A stretch of DNA of 64,000 nt from Streptomyces sp. A1136 (lineage in GTDB: Bacteria > Actinomycetota > Actinomycetes > Streptomycetales > Streptomycetaceae): positions 145,084 to 209,083 of the forward strand of contig NZ_SSBJ01000010.1 of assembly GCF_004795055.1 (NCBI RefSeq). The letters run 5' to 3'. This document shows, piece by piece, positions 27,040 through 38,715 of this stretch. The position numbers were made by a program, and so were the translations under genes. A model generated the notes under the pieces. It was not told the DNA's origin, ran no database searches, and saw nothing but the letters and a program-made list of their open reading frames with translations. Position 1 is the stretch's first letter; every line of letters begins with the position of its first letter.

Positions 27040-28134
27040 GTGGACATCGACATGAGTGCCCTGCGGGGTCTGGTCAGGGAGAAGGAGATCTCCTTCGACC
27101 TGCTCGTCGAGGCGATCGAGTCGGCCCTCCTCATCGCGTACCACCGCACCGAGGGCAGCTACCGCCGTGCCCGCGTCGTGCTCGACCGCAGCAACGGTCA
27201 CGTGGTCGTATGGGCGACGGAAGACCCGAGGGATCTCGAAGAGGGCCAGGAGCCCAAGGAGTTCGACGACACCCCGTCGGACTTCGGCCGGATCGCGGCG
27301 ACCACCGCCAAGCAGGTGATCCTCCAGCGTCTGCGCGACGCCGAGGACGACCTGACGTTCGGCGAGTTCGCCGGCCGCGAGGGCGACGTCATCACCGGTG
27401 TGGTGCAGCAGGGCAAGGACCCGAAGAACGTCCTGGTCGACATCGGCAAGCTGGAGGCCATCCTGCCGGTGCAGGAGCAGGTGCCGGGCGAGGAGTACAC
27501 GCACGGCCTGCGCCTCAAGGCGTACGTCGTCCGGGTGGCGAAGGGCGTGCGCGGCCCGTCCGTGACGCTGTCGCGCACCCACCCGAACCTGGTGAAGAAG
27601 CTGTTCGCGCTGGAGGTCCCGGAGATCGCCGACGGCAGCGTCGAGATCTCGGCGATCGCCCGTGAGGCCGGTCACCGCACCAAGATCGCGGTCCGCTCCA
27701 CCCGCTCGGGCCTGAACCCGAAGGGCGCCTGCATCGGCCCGATGGGCAGCCGCGTGCGCAACGTGATGGCGGAGCTGCACGGTGAGAAGATCGACATCGT
27801 GGACTGGTCGGACGACCCGGCCGAGATGGTCGCGAACGCCCTCTCACCCGCCCGGGTGAGCGCGGTCGACGTCGTCGACTGGGACTCCCGCTCCGCACGG
27901 GTGACCGTGCCCGACTACCAGCTGTCGCTCGCGATCGGCAAGGAGGGCCAGAACGCCCGCCTCGCCGCGCGGCTCACCGGCTGGCGCATCGACATCCGCC
28001 CCGACACCGAGGAGCCCTCGGACCGGGACGCAGACCGTGACAGCCGTGACAGCCGTGACAGCCGTGACAGCCGTGACGGTCGTGACGGACGCGACAGCCG
28101 CGCCGGCGATCACGCCGAGCGGCGCGGGGAATAA
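27040..28134 (+). CDS. nusA: transcription termination/antitermination factor NusA
   Basis: 364 residues. The N-terminal RNA-polymerase-binding domain covers ~1-105, S1 ~130-200 ([24 protein letters not shown]), then two KH domains ([19 protein letters not shown] and [20 protein letters not shown]). It lacks the acidic C-terminal repeats of enterobacterial NusA, as in other actinobacteria, and instead ends in an Arg/Asp/Ser tail from about residue 333, encoded by 9-bp tandem repeats. GTG at 27040 lies two bases after the rimP stop. Confidence 0.97.
   Translation: MDIDMSALRGLVREKEISFDLLVEAIESALLIAYHRTEGSYRRARVVLDRSNGHVVVWATEDPRDLEEGQEPKEFDDTPSDFGRIAATTAKQVILQRLRDAEDDLTFGEFAGREGDVITGVVQQGKDPKNVLVDIGKLEAILPVQEQVPGEEYTHGLRLKAYVVRVAKGVRGPSVTLSRTHPNLVKKLFALEVPEIADGSVEISAIAREAGHRTKIAVRSTRSGLNPKGACIGPMGSRVRNVMAELHGEKIDIVDWSDDPAEMVANALSPARVSAVDVVDWDSRSARVTVPDYQLSLAIGKEGQNARLAARLTGWRIDIRPDTEEPSDRDADRDSRDSRDSRDSRDGRDGRDSRAGDHAERRGE
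28036..28098 (+). repeat. 9-bp tandem repeat in the nusA 3' end
   Basis: Seven consecutive units related to CGTGACAGC, four of them identical, encoding repeated Arg-Asp-Ser/Gly in the NusA tail. It is in frame, so copy-number changes would only lengthen or shorten the tail. Confidence 0.9.
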
Positions 28135-28139
28135 AACCA

Positions 28140-28192
28140 CTACCCGCCGGTGCTCACCGGCGGGTAGACAGGACCCCGACGAGGTCGGGGTC
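28140..28192 (+). terminator. two consecutive hairpins after nusA
   Basis: The first is a perfect 13-bp stem (CTACCCGCCGGTG / CACCGGCGGGTAG, 28140-28167) starting six bases past the nusA stop. The second is GACCCCGAC-GAG-GTCGGGGTC (28172-28192). Neither has a T-run. Partial termination or mRNA processing between nusA and ylxR-infB is likely. Confidence 0.65.
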
Positions 28193-28304
28193 CCGGCATG
28201 CGGAAGACTCCGGCCCGCCCGGAGTGTTCCGAATGGATCACGACAACGTCCGTTCGATTTTTCGCCTGAAGGGGTGAGGTCGGTACGGGGAGGTAGACTT
28301 AGGC

Positions 28305-28592
28305 GTGTCTGGCCGGACGCAAGCCCGCGCATGCCCCGAACGCACCTGTGTGGGGTGCCGGGAGCGAGCGGCCAAGAGCGATCTGCTGCGCATCGTGGCG
28401 GTCGGGGACGAATGCGTCCCCGATCCACGCGGTACGCTGCCCGGCCGGGGTGCCTACCTGCACCCCGCCGTGGTCTGTCTCGACCAGGCGGTCCGCCGCC
28501 GGGCGTTCCCCCGGGCCCTCAGGTCCGCCGGAATGCTCGACACGGTGGTACTGCGCCGGGTCGTGGCCGGTGAGACCGAAGCAACACCGTAA
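28305..28592 (+). CDS. ylxR: YlxR-family (DUF448) RNA-binding protein
   Basis: 95 residues. The family signature RTCVGCRER is near the N-terminus, and GRGAYLHP and the basic segment [11 protein letters not shown] follow. It is nearly always found between nusA and infB. GTG at 28305 has GGGAGG upstream. Family members bind RNA and, in some bacteria, affect transcription or RNase P; the role here is not established. Confidence 0.93.
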   Translation: MSGRTQARACPERTCVGCRERAAKSDLLRIVAVGDECVPDPRGTLPGRGAYLHPAVVCLDQAVRRRAFPRALRSAGMLDTVVLRRVVAGETEATP

Positions 28593-28708
28593 GAAGAAGT
28601 AGTACCCACGGATTCCCGTGCGGTCAGGTACCTCGCGAGTTGGAAGTAGGTCGAGATTGCGATGAGCACTCGATGAGTACGCGATGAGTACGCCCATGAA
28701 GTAGCGAC

Positions 28709-28728
28709 GGTCCGGCGTAACCCGGACC
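28709..28728 (+). promoter_or_regulatory. infB leader hairpin next to the ribosome site
   Basis: GGTCCGG-CGTAAC-CCGGACC forms a 7-bp stem that ends one or two bases before the AAAAGGAG ribosome site of infB. Just upstream, GATGAGTACGC occurs twice (28673-28693). The arrangement could tune infB translation. Confidence 0.45.
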
Positions 28729-28741
28729 TAAAAGGAGCAAA

Positions 28742-31888
<3,147 letters not shown>

Positions 31889-31948
31889 GCGCGAGGCGGT
31901 TCGCACCGTGTCGTAGGGCTCGTACGGCCCTTGGTCGTACGGGCAGCA

Positions 31949-31986
31949 CCGGGGCCGGTCGGCGGAATATCCGTCGATCGGCCCCG
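31949..31986 (+). terminator. hairpin after infB
   Basis: CCGGGGCCGGTCG pairs with CGATCGGCCCCGG (one G-T pair) about 60 bases past the infB stop. No T-run follows. Confidence 0.6.
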
Positions 31987-32072
31987 GCCGTTGCGTGTAC
32001 GGTTCTGGTGACCCTGCCGAGCGTCTGGCCGGCAGGCCACCGAACCCGCACCGGCGGGATATCCGGAACTGC

Positions 32073-32366
32073 ATGTACGTGGGGACTCTGTCCTTCGATC
32101 TGCTCCTCGGCGACGTCCACTCGTTGAAGGAGAAACGCTCCGTCGTCCGGCCCATCGTCGCCGAGCTCCAACGCAAGTTCTCCGTGAGCGCGGCCGAAGT
32201 GGGGGACCAGGACCTGCACCGCAGGGCCCGTATCGGGGTCGCCCTGGTGAGTGGGGACGCGGGGTTCGTGTCGGACGTACTGGACCGCTGCGAGCGGCTG
32301 GTCGCGGCGCGTCCGGAAGTGGAGCTGCTGTCGGCGAGACGGCGGCTGCACGGTGATGAAGACTGA
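32073..32366 (+). CDS. YlxP-family protein (DUF503)
   Basis: 97 residues. The DUF503 pattern is clear: LSFDLLLGDVHSLKEKRSVVRPIVAELQRKF, then VSAAEVGDQDLHRRARIGVALVSGD. The start is ATG at 32073 (MYVGTLS), since similarity begins there; an upstream ATG in frame at 31995 is not supported. It sits between infB and rbfA as in most Gram-positive bacteria. The role is not defined; a ribosome-related function is inferred from context. Confidence 0.92.
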   Translation: MYVGTLSFDLLLGDVHSLKEKRSVVRPIVAELQRKFSVSAAEVGDQDLHRRARIGVALVSGDAGFVSDVLDRCERLVAARPEVELLSARRRLHGDED

Positions 32367-32400
32367 TTGCTTGTCTGCAAGAAAAGAAGGAGACGGACCA

Positions 32401-32850
32401 GTGGCCGACAATGCGCGGGCGAAGAAGCTGGCGGACCTCATCCGGGAGGTGGTGGCCGAGAAGCTGCAGCGCGGGGTCAAGGACCCGCGCCTGGGTACGC
32501 ACGTGACCATCACGGACACCCGCGTCACCGGCGACCTGCGGGAGGCCACGGTCTTCTACACGGTCTACGGCGACGACGAGGACCGGGCCAGCGCGGCAGC
32601 GGGCCTGGAGAGCGCCAAGGGCGTACTGCGCTCCGCGGTCGGCCGGGCGGCGGGGACCAAGTTCACGCCCACCCTGACCTTCGTCGCGGACGCCCTCCCG
32701 GAGAACGCCAAGACCATCGAGGACCTCCTCGACAAGGTGCGCGCCTCCGACGCCGAGGTGCGCGAGGCCTCCTCCGGTGCCACCTACGCCGGTGACGCCG
32801 ACCCGTACAAGAAGCCGGGCGAGGACGACGAGGACGCAGCCGCGGAATGA
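32401..32850 (+). CDS. rbfA: ribosome-binding factor A
   Basis: 149 residues; KH-type protein needed for late 30S maturation and 16S 5'-end processing. Family segments: NARAKKLADLIREVVAEKLQ, DPRLGTHVTITDTRVTGDLR, GRAAGTKFTPTLTFVAD, and the acidic C-terminal tail. GTG at 32401 is preceded by AAGGAG. The stop overlaps the truB start (ATGA). Confidence 0.96.
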   Translation: MADNARAKKLADLIREVVAEKLQRGVKDPRLGTHVTITDTRVTGDLREATVFYTVYGDDEDRASAAAGLESAKGVLRSAVGRAAGTKFTPTLTFVADALPENAKTIEDLLDKVRASDAEVREASSGATYAGDADPYKKPGEDDEDAAAE

Positions 32851-33785
32851 GCACCGACGCAGGGAAGAATCCGGTGGGCACCCCCTCCCGGCCGGAGGCC
32901 GCGGGAGGGCTCGTCATCGTCGACAAGCCCGCCGGATTCACTTCGCACGACGTGGTCGCCAAGATGCGCGGGATCGCCAAGACCCGCCGCGTCGGCCACG
33001 CCGGCACGTTGGACCCGATGGCGACGGGCGTGCTCGTCCTGGGCGTCGAGAGGGCGACCAAGCTCCTCGGTCACCTCGCGCTGACCGAGAAGGAGTACCT
33101 CGGGACCATCCGCCTCGGGCAGAACACGCTCACGGACGACGCCGAGGGCGAGATCACCTCCTCCGCGGACGCGTCCCGGGTGACCCGGGAGGCCGTCGAC
33201 GCGGGCATCGCCAAGCTGTCCGGCGAGATCATGCAGGTGCCGTCGAAGGTCAGCGCCATCAAGATCAAGGGCGTGCGCTCCTACAAGCGCGCGCGGGACG
33301 GCGAGGACTTCGAGATCCCGGCCCGGCCCGTGACGGTCTCGTCGTTCCGGGTCTACGACATGCGCGACGCCGAGGCCGAGGACGGGACCAAGGTCGTCGA
33401 CCTCGTCGTCTCCGTCGTCTGCTCCAGCGGTACGTACATCCGCGCGCTCGCCCGTGACCTGGGCGCCGACCTCGGCGTCGGCGGCCACCTCACCGCGCTG
33501 CGGCGCACGCGGGTGGGCCCGTACAAGCTCGACCGGGCGCGGACGCTCGACCAGCTCCAGGAGGAGCTGACCGTCATGCCGATCGGCGAGGCGGCCGCGG
33601 CGGCGTTCCCGCGCTGGGACCTCGACGCCCGGCGGGCCTCGCTGCTCGCCAACGGCGTGCGCATCGAGATGCCGGAGGAGTACGCCGAAGGCCGCACGGT
33701 CGCGGTGTTCGGTCCGCAGGGACAGCTGCTCGGTCTGGCCGAGAACAAGAACGGGAAGGCGAAGTCGCTCGCGGTGTTCGTCTGA
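32847..33785 (+). CDS. truB: tRNA pseudouridine-55 synthase
   Basis: 312 residues. The catalytic motif GHAGTLDPMATGVLVLG holds the nucleophilic aspartate. Other signatures are KPAGFTSHDVVAKMR and QVPSKVSAIKIKGVRSYKRAR, and a C-terminal domain is present. The ATG overlaps the rbfA stop by four bases. A 15-bp perfect hairpin after the stop ends this translation-factor operon. Confidence 0.97.
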   Translation: MSTDAGKNPVGTPSRPEAAGGLVIVDKPAGFTSHDVVAKMRGIAKTRRVGHAGTLDPMATGVLVLGVERATKLLGHLALTEKEYLGTIRLGQNTLTDDAEGEITSSADASRVTREAVDAGIAKLSGEIMQVPSKVSAIKIKGVRSYKRARDGEDFEIPARPVTVSSFRVYDMRDAEAEDGTKVVDLVVSVVCSSGTYIRALARDLGADLGVGGHLTALRRTRVGPYKLDRARTLDQLQEELTVMPIGEAAAAAFPRWDLDARRASLLANGVRIEMPEEYAEGRTVAVFGPQGQLLGLAENKNGKAKSLAVFV

Positions 33786-33806
33786 CCGGGGTGGTCTGCC
33801 CGTTGA

Positions 33807-33850
33807 CGTGGAGCGGTGAGCGCACACCTACTGCTGCTCACCGCTCCACG
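33807..33850 (+). terminator. 15-bp perfect hairpin after truB
   Basis: CGTGGAGCGGTGAGC and GCTCACCGCTCCACG pair perfectly around a 14-base loop, about 21 bases past the stop. A second, shorter hairpin (CTCGGGT..ACCCGAG) follows at 33857-33882. Together they separate truB from the following unrelated gene. Confidence 0.75.
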
Positions 33851-34029
33851 ACCCCCCTCGGGTAGGTGTTTATCCACCCGAGGCCCTGTATTCACCCGTC
33901 CAAGCAGGCGCTCGGAGTGAATGGAGGGAGCACAAGGGGGCGCTTTCGCCTCGTGTGCTTTTCCCGCTGATCTTCACCTGCCTACCGTCATGAGCACGGA
34001 ACGGCGGGAGTGGTGCGCGTGGTGCGGCG

Positions 34030-37000
34030 ATGACGGGACTCGTCAGGATCTGCGATCTCGCCGGGCGGGTGCGCGGCAGCGGCTTCGTGGCCGACGACCG
34101 CGGCACGGTGATCACCGCCCACGAGGCCGTCGAGGGCATGGACCGGCTGGTCCTGCACGGGCCCGGGAACCGCACGTGGCTCGCCGCGGCGGTCGATGTC
34201 ACCGCCCTGCCCGCGCTCGCCCTCGCCCTCGTACGGACCGACGGCCTCGGGGCGACGCCGCTGCCGGTGGCCCGGCGCGATCCGGTCGAGCCCGGTACGT
34301 ACGTACGGCTGCCCGCGCGGGGCTGGCGCCAGGCGCGGGTACTCGCGGCCGGGGCGGAGGTCGCATACCGGACGGGGGACCGGTGTCACGGCCTGCCGGC
34401 GGCGGTCGAGCTGGCCATCGGGACGGACGGGCGGGACGCCGTGCGCGGCGGCGGGGAGGCCTGCGGGGCCCCGGTCCTCGATGCCACGACCGGAGCGGTG
34501 CTCGCGGTCCTGGTCACCGCTCTGCGGGCAGAGCACCGCTCGGGCGCCTTCGCCGTGCCGTTGCGCGCGGCGGCCGGGCGGGACCCCGGGGGACCGTTGC
34601 ACGCGCTGCTGGAGCGCAACGCCGCCACCGTGCCCGGGTACGGGCCGGAGCTGAACCTCGCGGGCGCCTTGGCACTCACCGCGACCACACGGGGGCCGGT
34701 GCCCGCCCCGGGGCCCGGCCCCCAGCCGGACGAGCCCGTCGCCCGCCCCCGGATCGCCGCCGAGCTGGACGCCTTCACCTCCGGCGACCGGCCCGTCCGA
34801 CCCGTTCTCGGACTGGTCGGCGATCCCGGCACCGGCCGCACCACCGCACTCGCCGTCCTGACCGCCGCCCGGGCGCGCGGCGAGCGCCCGGCCCTGACGC
34901 TGTGGCTGCGGGGGGCGGAACTGCGGGACGGTGACGCGTCGCTGGCCGACGCCGTGGATCGGGCGCTGGGCGCCGCCGGGCGGATCGTGGCGGCGGCCGA
35001 ACGGCCCCCGGCGGCTCCGCCCGGCGCCCGCGTCACGGAGGGGCGCGCCGAACCGCCCGACGCGGGGACGGGAGCCGGGGGCGCGGGCACCGAGAGCGGG
35101 CCGCCCGCCCCCGGCGGGGCTCCCGGTTCCCCCGGAGGCGACGGCATCGCGGCCGAGGTCGCGCGGCTGGTCGTCGGCGCCGGGCGACCGCTGCTGGTGG
35201 TGCTCGACGCCCCCGAGGAGATGCCGCCGGGGCTCGCCCGGCGCCTCGGGCCGTGGACCGGGGCCACTGCCCGCTGGCTGGAGGGGGCCGGCGCCCGGCT
35301 GATCGTCGCCGCCCGGCCGGAGTACTGGGAGGGGGCCGGCGCCCTCTACCCGCCCGGCGCGCTGCACACGCCCGCGCGGCCCGCAGGCGGGCTGCCGCCG
35401 GCCCTGCCCGTCGGCGACCTCACCCCCGGCGAGGCCGCCGCACTGCGCGGCCGCCTCGGCCTGCCCGAGGACGCCGTCCGGGAGAGCGACGCCCGGCACC
35501 CCTTGACGCTGCGCCTGCTGGCCGGCGTACGGGCCGCCGGGGCCACCGAGGGCCGTCCGGGCCGGGACGAGGTGTTCGCCGCCCACCTGGACCTCCTCGC
35601 CCTGCGGGTGGCCCTGCGGATCACGGCTGCCACCGCCCACACACCGGGCGTCGGGCCGCACGCGCCGGAGACGCACGGCCCCGGGGTGTACGGCCCCGGG
35701 GTGCGACGGCTGGCCGCCCGGGTGGCCGGGCGGGTCCACGAGGCCGCCCGGCGTTGCCTGGGACCGGGCCGGGGCCGGTTGGACCGGGCCGCCTTCGAGG
35801 AGCTGTTCCCCTGGCGTACCGGCTGGGCGTCCGCCGCGCTGACCGAGGGGCTGCTGGTCCCGGCCGGGCCCGGCTACCGCTTCGCCCACGAGGAACTGTC
35901 CGACTGGCTCCAGGCCGGCCACCTCGACGTGCCGACCGCGCTGGACGACCTCGTGCACCGGGGGCCTGCCACCACCGGCCTGCCGGTGCCCCGCCACCGC
36001 ATCGGGCCCGTCCTGGAAGCGTTGCGGCGGCTACCGCCCGACCAGGTGCGCACGGCGCTGACCGGGCTGGTCGAGGCCCTGAACGCCCTCGAACAGCGCC
36101 CCGCCCCGCACGGGGGCGCCGAGGGGGACCGCGCCTGGTGGGCCGCCCGGCTGCTGCGCGAGACCCTGCTGCGGGCCCCCGACGCCACGCCGCACCTGCC
36201 GGTCCTGCACGCCCTTGCCGCGCACCTGTCCGGCCGGGCGGGCGACGCGCCGGACACCGGTGACTTCGGCGGCCGGTTCTGGAACCGGCTGCGTCTCCCC
36301 GAGCCCGACCGGCTGGACCTGCTGCGCCGGCTGCTGCCCCACGACCACCGTTACCTCGAAGCCGCCGGCCGCCGCCTCGCCCGCGACCCCCGGTACGTCC
36401 AGCCCCTGATCTGCGCCTGGTTCGGCGACGAGCGCCGCCTGCGGGGCCGCCCCGGCGCGACGGTGGCCACCGCGGCCCAGGCCCTGTTGCACACCCACCG
36501 CGGCCTCGCCGCGGACGACCTCTGTGAGGCCCTCGTCACCGCCGCGCACCCCCGCGCCGACGAACTGCTGGCCGTACTCGCGGAAGACGAGCCCTCCGTG
36601 CTGTGCCGGGCCGTCCACCGCTGGGCCCACGACGAGCGGCCCGGACGCCGGGCCGCGGCCGCCGCCTACGGGCAGGCCACCGCCCCCCACGTGCGCGCCC
36701 CCGCCGACCGGGAACTGCTGCGCCGGGCCGCCCGGGCACTGCTCGCCCGCCCCGCGGACGCCGCCCTCCACGGCGGAGCGTTCGCGACGCTGTTGCGCGA
36801 CCCCCTGGTCCGCGCCCGATACCTGCCCGACGCCCTGGCCTGCTTCCGCGATCCCGAGTGCGGGGCCCGGCTCCCCGCCGAGGCGCTGGTGGCGGCCCTG
36901 CCGATGCTGCCGGAGCCGGACGCCGTGTTCGACGCCCTGCGCGCCCGGGCCGACGGCGAGGTGGTGCGCGCCCTGGCCGCGCTCACCACCCCCGCGCTCG

Positions 37001-37554
37001 CCCGGCGCGCGGGTGACCTCGTACGGGAGCACCTGGCGCGGTGCCCCGGGGACGCCCCGCACGCCGCGGTCTTCCTGGACCTGCGCCTGGAACAGGGCCC
37101 GGTGGCCGAACCCGTCCTGCGCCCCTTGGTCCTGGACCTGCTGCGGTCCGCGCCGCCGGCCGTCCGGGCCGCCCTGGCCGCGGTGCTGGCCGCCCCCGGC
37201 CGGGAGCCCTCGTACCCCCTCCGGGGCGAGCTGGCCGACGTACTGCTGCGCGAGGAGACCGATCCGGCGGTCCTCGACGCCTTCTTGGGCGCCGTCGCCG
37301 CCGGGGCCGCCGACCGTCCCCGGCAGCGCACCCGGGACCTGCTGCGGCGCACCGGTCGGCAGCTGCTGCGCCTCCCCGGCGGTCCAGCGGTGTTCGAGCG
37401 GAGGACGGTGGAGCTGTCGCGGACCGACCCGGTCTTCGGCGCGGTGGCCGCGCGGTGGCTGGGGGAGGCGACGGCGGAGGCCGCCGCGCTGCTCGGTCCG
37501 GGCGCCCGGCGCACGGTCGAGAGCCTGAGCCGGGGCGCGCCGGACATCACCTGA
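34030..37554 (+). CDS. trypsin-like / STAND-type NTPase / helical-repeat protein
   Basis: 1174 residues in three parts. (1) Residues ~1-190 resemble a trypsin-fold peptidase: VITAHEAV (H31) fits the catalytic His, and GGEACGAPVLD (C145) occupies the usual GDSGGP site with Cys in place of Ser. The expected Asp in the 'DLALL' strand appears as ALPALALAL. (2) ~240-640 is a STAND/NACHT-like NTPase: GDPGTGRTT (264-272, Arg for the Walker Lys), LLVVLDAPEE (D393), an Arg sensor in RLIVAARPEYW, and RFAHEELSDWL (H620), typical of the winged-helix end. (3) ~640-1174 is Ala/Leu/Arg-rich, HEAT-like helical repeats. No membrane segment. It sits alone between truB and ribF. Function unknown. Confidence 0.75.
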   Translation: MTGLVRICDLAGRVRGSGFVADDRGTVITAHEAVEGMDRLVLHGPGNRTWLAAAVDVTALPALALALVRTDGLGATPLPVARRDPVEPGTYVRLPARGWRQARVLAAGAEVAYRTGDRCHGLPAAVELAIGTDGRDAVRGGGEACGAPVLDATTGAVLAVLVTALRAEHRSGAFAVPLRAAAGRDPGGPLHALLERNAATVPGYGPELNLAGALALTATTRGPVPAPGPGPQPDEPVARPRIAAELDAFTSGDRPVRPVLGLVGDPGTGRTTALAVLTAARARGERPALTLWLRGAELRDGDASLADAVDRALGAAGRIVAAAERPPAAPPGARVTEGRAEPPDAGTGAGGAGTESGPPAPGGAPGSPGGDGIAAEVARLVVGAGRPLLVVLDAPEEMPPGLARRLGPWTGATARWLEGAGARLIVAARPEYWEGAGALYPPGALHTPARPAGGLPPALPVGDLTPGEAAALRGRLGLPEDAVRESDARHPLTLRLLAGVRAAGATEGRPGRDEVFAAHLDLLALRVALRITAATAHTPGVGPHAPETHGPGVYGPGVRRLAARVAGRVHEAARRCLGPGRGRLDRAAFEELFPWRTGWASAALTEGLLVPAGPGYRFAHEELSDWLQAGHLDVPTALDDLVHRGPATTGLPVPRHRIGPVLEALRRLPPDQVRTALTGLVEALNALEQRPAPHGGAEGDRAWWAARLLRETLLRAPDATPHLPVLHALAAHLSGRAGDAPDTGDFGGRFWNRLRLPEPDRLDLLRRLLPHDHRYLEAAGRRLARDPRYVQPLICAWFGDERRLRGRPGATVATAAQALLHTHRGLAADDLCEALVTAAHPRADELLAVLAEDEPSVLCRAVHRWAHDERPGRRAAAAAYGQATAPHVRAPADRELLRRAARALLARPADAALHGGAFATLLRDPLVRARYLPDALACFRDPECGARLPAEALVAALPMLPEPDAVFDALRARADGEVVRALAALTTPALARRAGDLVREHLARCPGDAPHAAVFLDLRLEQGPVAEPVLRPLVLDLLRSAPPAVRAALAAVLAAPGREPSYPLRGELADVLLREETDPAVLDAFLGAVAAGAADRPRQRTRDLLRRTGRQLLRLPGGPAVFERRTVELSRTDPVFGAVAARWLGEATAEAAALLGPGARRTVESLSRGAPDIT

Positions 37555-37676
37555 GCCGGGAAGGCGCTCAGCCCGACGCCGATGCGGGGCCGCGGCGGGC
37601 GGCATGGCAGTCTTAGACCTGCAATCGGCAAATCGGTACGGGGTCTACCCGCGGGTACGGGCGAGGAGCGGTCTCA

Positions 37677-38633
37677 GTGCAGCGCTGGCGTGGCTTGGAG
37701 GACATCCCCGATGACTGGGGACGCAGCGTCGTCACCATCGGCTCCTACGACGGAGTGCACCGAGGCCATCAGCTGATCATCGGACAGGCCGTGGCCAAGG
37801 CGCGCGAACTCGGCGTGCCCTCGGTCGTCGTGACGTTCAGCCCGCACCCGAGCGAGGTCGTGCGCCCCGGCAGCCACCCGCCGATCCTCGCCACGTACGA
37901 GCGTCGGGCCGAGCTGATGGCGGCCCTCGGGGTCGACGCGCTGTTGATCCTGCCGTTCACGGCGGAGTTCTCGCAGCTGTCCCCGGCCGACTTCATCGTG
38001 AAGGTGCTCGTCGACAAGCTCCACGCGCGCGCCGTCATCGAGGGTCCGAACTTCCGCTTCGGTCACAAGGCCGCCGGGAACGTCGACTTCCTGCGGGAGC
38101 TGGGCGCCACGTACGACTACGAGGTCGAGGTCGTCGACCTGGTCGTGCGGGGAGAGGCCGGCGGCGGCGTGCCCTTCTCGTCGACGCTCGCGCGCAAGCT
38201 CGTCGCCGAGGGCGACATGGAAGGCGTCGCGGAGATCCTCGGCCGCCCGCACCGGGTGGAAGGCGTCGTGGTGCGCGGGGCGCAGCGCGGTCGGGAGCTC
38301 GGCTATCCGACGGCGAACGTCGAGACGCAGCCGCACACCGCGATCCCGGCCGACGGGGTGTACGCGGGCTGGCTCACGGCGGACGGCGAGCGGATGCCCG
38401 CGGCGATCTCGGTGGGTACGAACGTGCAGTTCGACGCCACCGAGCGGACCGTGGAGGCGTACGCGATCGACCGCGTCGGGCTGGAGCTCTACGGCATGCA
38501 CGTGGGCGTCGACTTCCTCGCCTACGTGCGCGGCATGGCGAAGTTCGAGTCGCTGGAGGGGCTGTTGGAGGCCATCGCGGACGACGTGAAGCGCTCCCGC
38601 GTGCTCACGGAGGCCTACGACACCCAGCGCTGA
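37677..38633 (+). CDS. ribF: bifunctional riboflavin kinase / FAD synthetase
   Basis: 318 residues; makes FMN from riboflavin and then FAD. The N-terminal adenylyltransferase has GSYDGVHRGHQ near residue 24 and VVTFSPHPSEV. The C-terminal kinase domain begins around 190, with GRELGYPTANVE and GVYAGWL. GTG at 37677 is preceded by GGAGCGG at good spacing. It lies 122 bp after the STAND gene and converges with the EspI-like gene across a shared hairpin. Confidence 0.96.
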   Translation: MQRWRGLEDIPDDWGRSVVTIGSYDGVHRGHQLIIGQAVAKARELGVPSVVVTFSPHPSEVVRPGSHPPILATYERRAELMAALGVDALLILPFTAEFSQLSPADFIVKVLVDKLHARAVIEGPNFRFGHKAAGNVDFLRELGATYDYEVEVVDLVVRGEAGGGVPFSSTLARKLVAEGDMEGVAEILGRPHRVEGVVVRGAQRGRELGYPTANVETQPHTAIPADGVYAGWLTADGERMPAAISVGTNVQFDATERTVEAYAIDRVGLELYGMHVGVDFLAYVRGMAKFESLEGLLEAIADDVKRSRVLTEAYDTQR

Positions 38634-38647
38634 GCGGCGCCGCACGC

Positions 38648-38698
38648 GACGCGAAGGGCCCGTACCTCCCCTCGGGGCGGGTACGGGCCCTTCGCGTC
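38648..38698. terminator. 19-bp bidirectional terminator between ribF and the EspI-like gene
   Basis: GACGCGAAGGGCCCGTACC pairs perfectly with GGTACGGGCCCTTCGCGTC around a 13-base loop. It lies between two convergent genes and can end both transcripts. Confidence 0.85.
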
Positions 38699-38715
38699 GT
38701 CCGGGCGGCGCCGGG

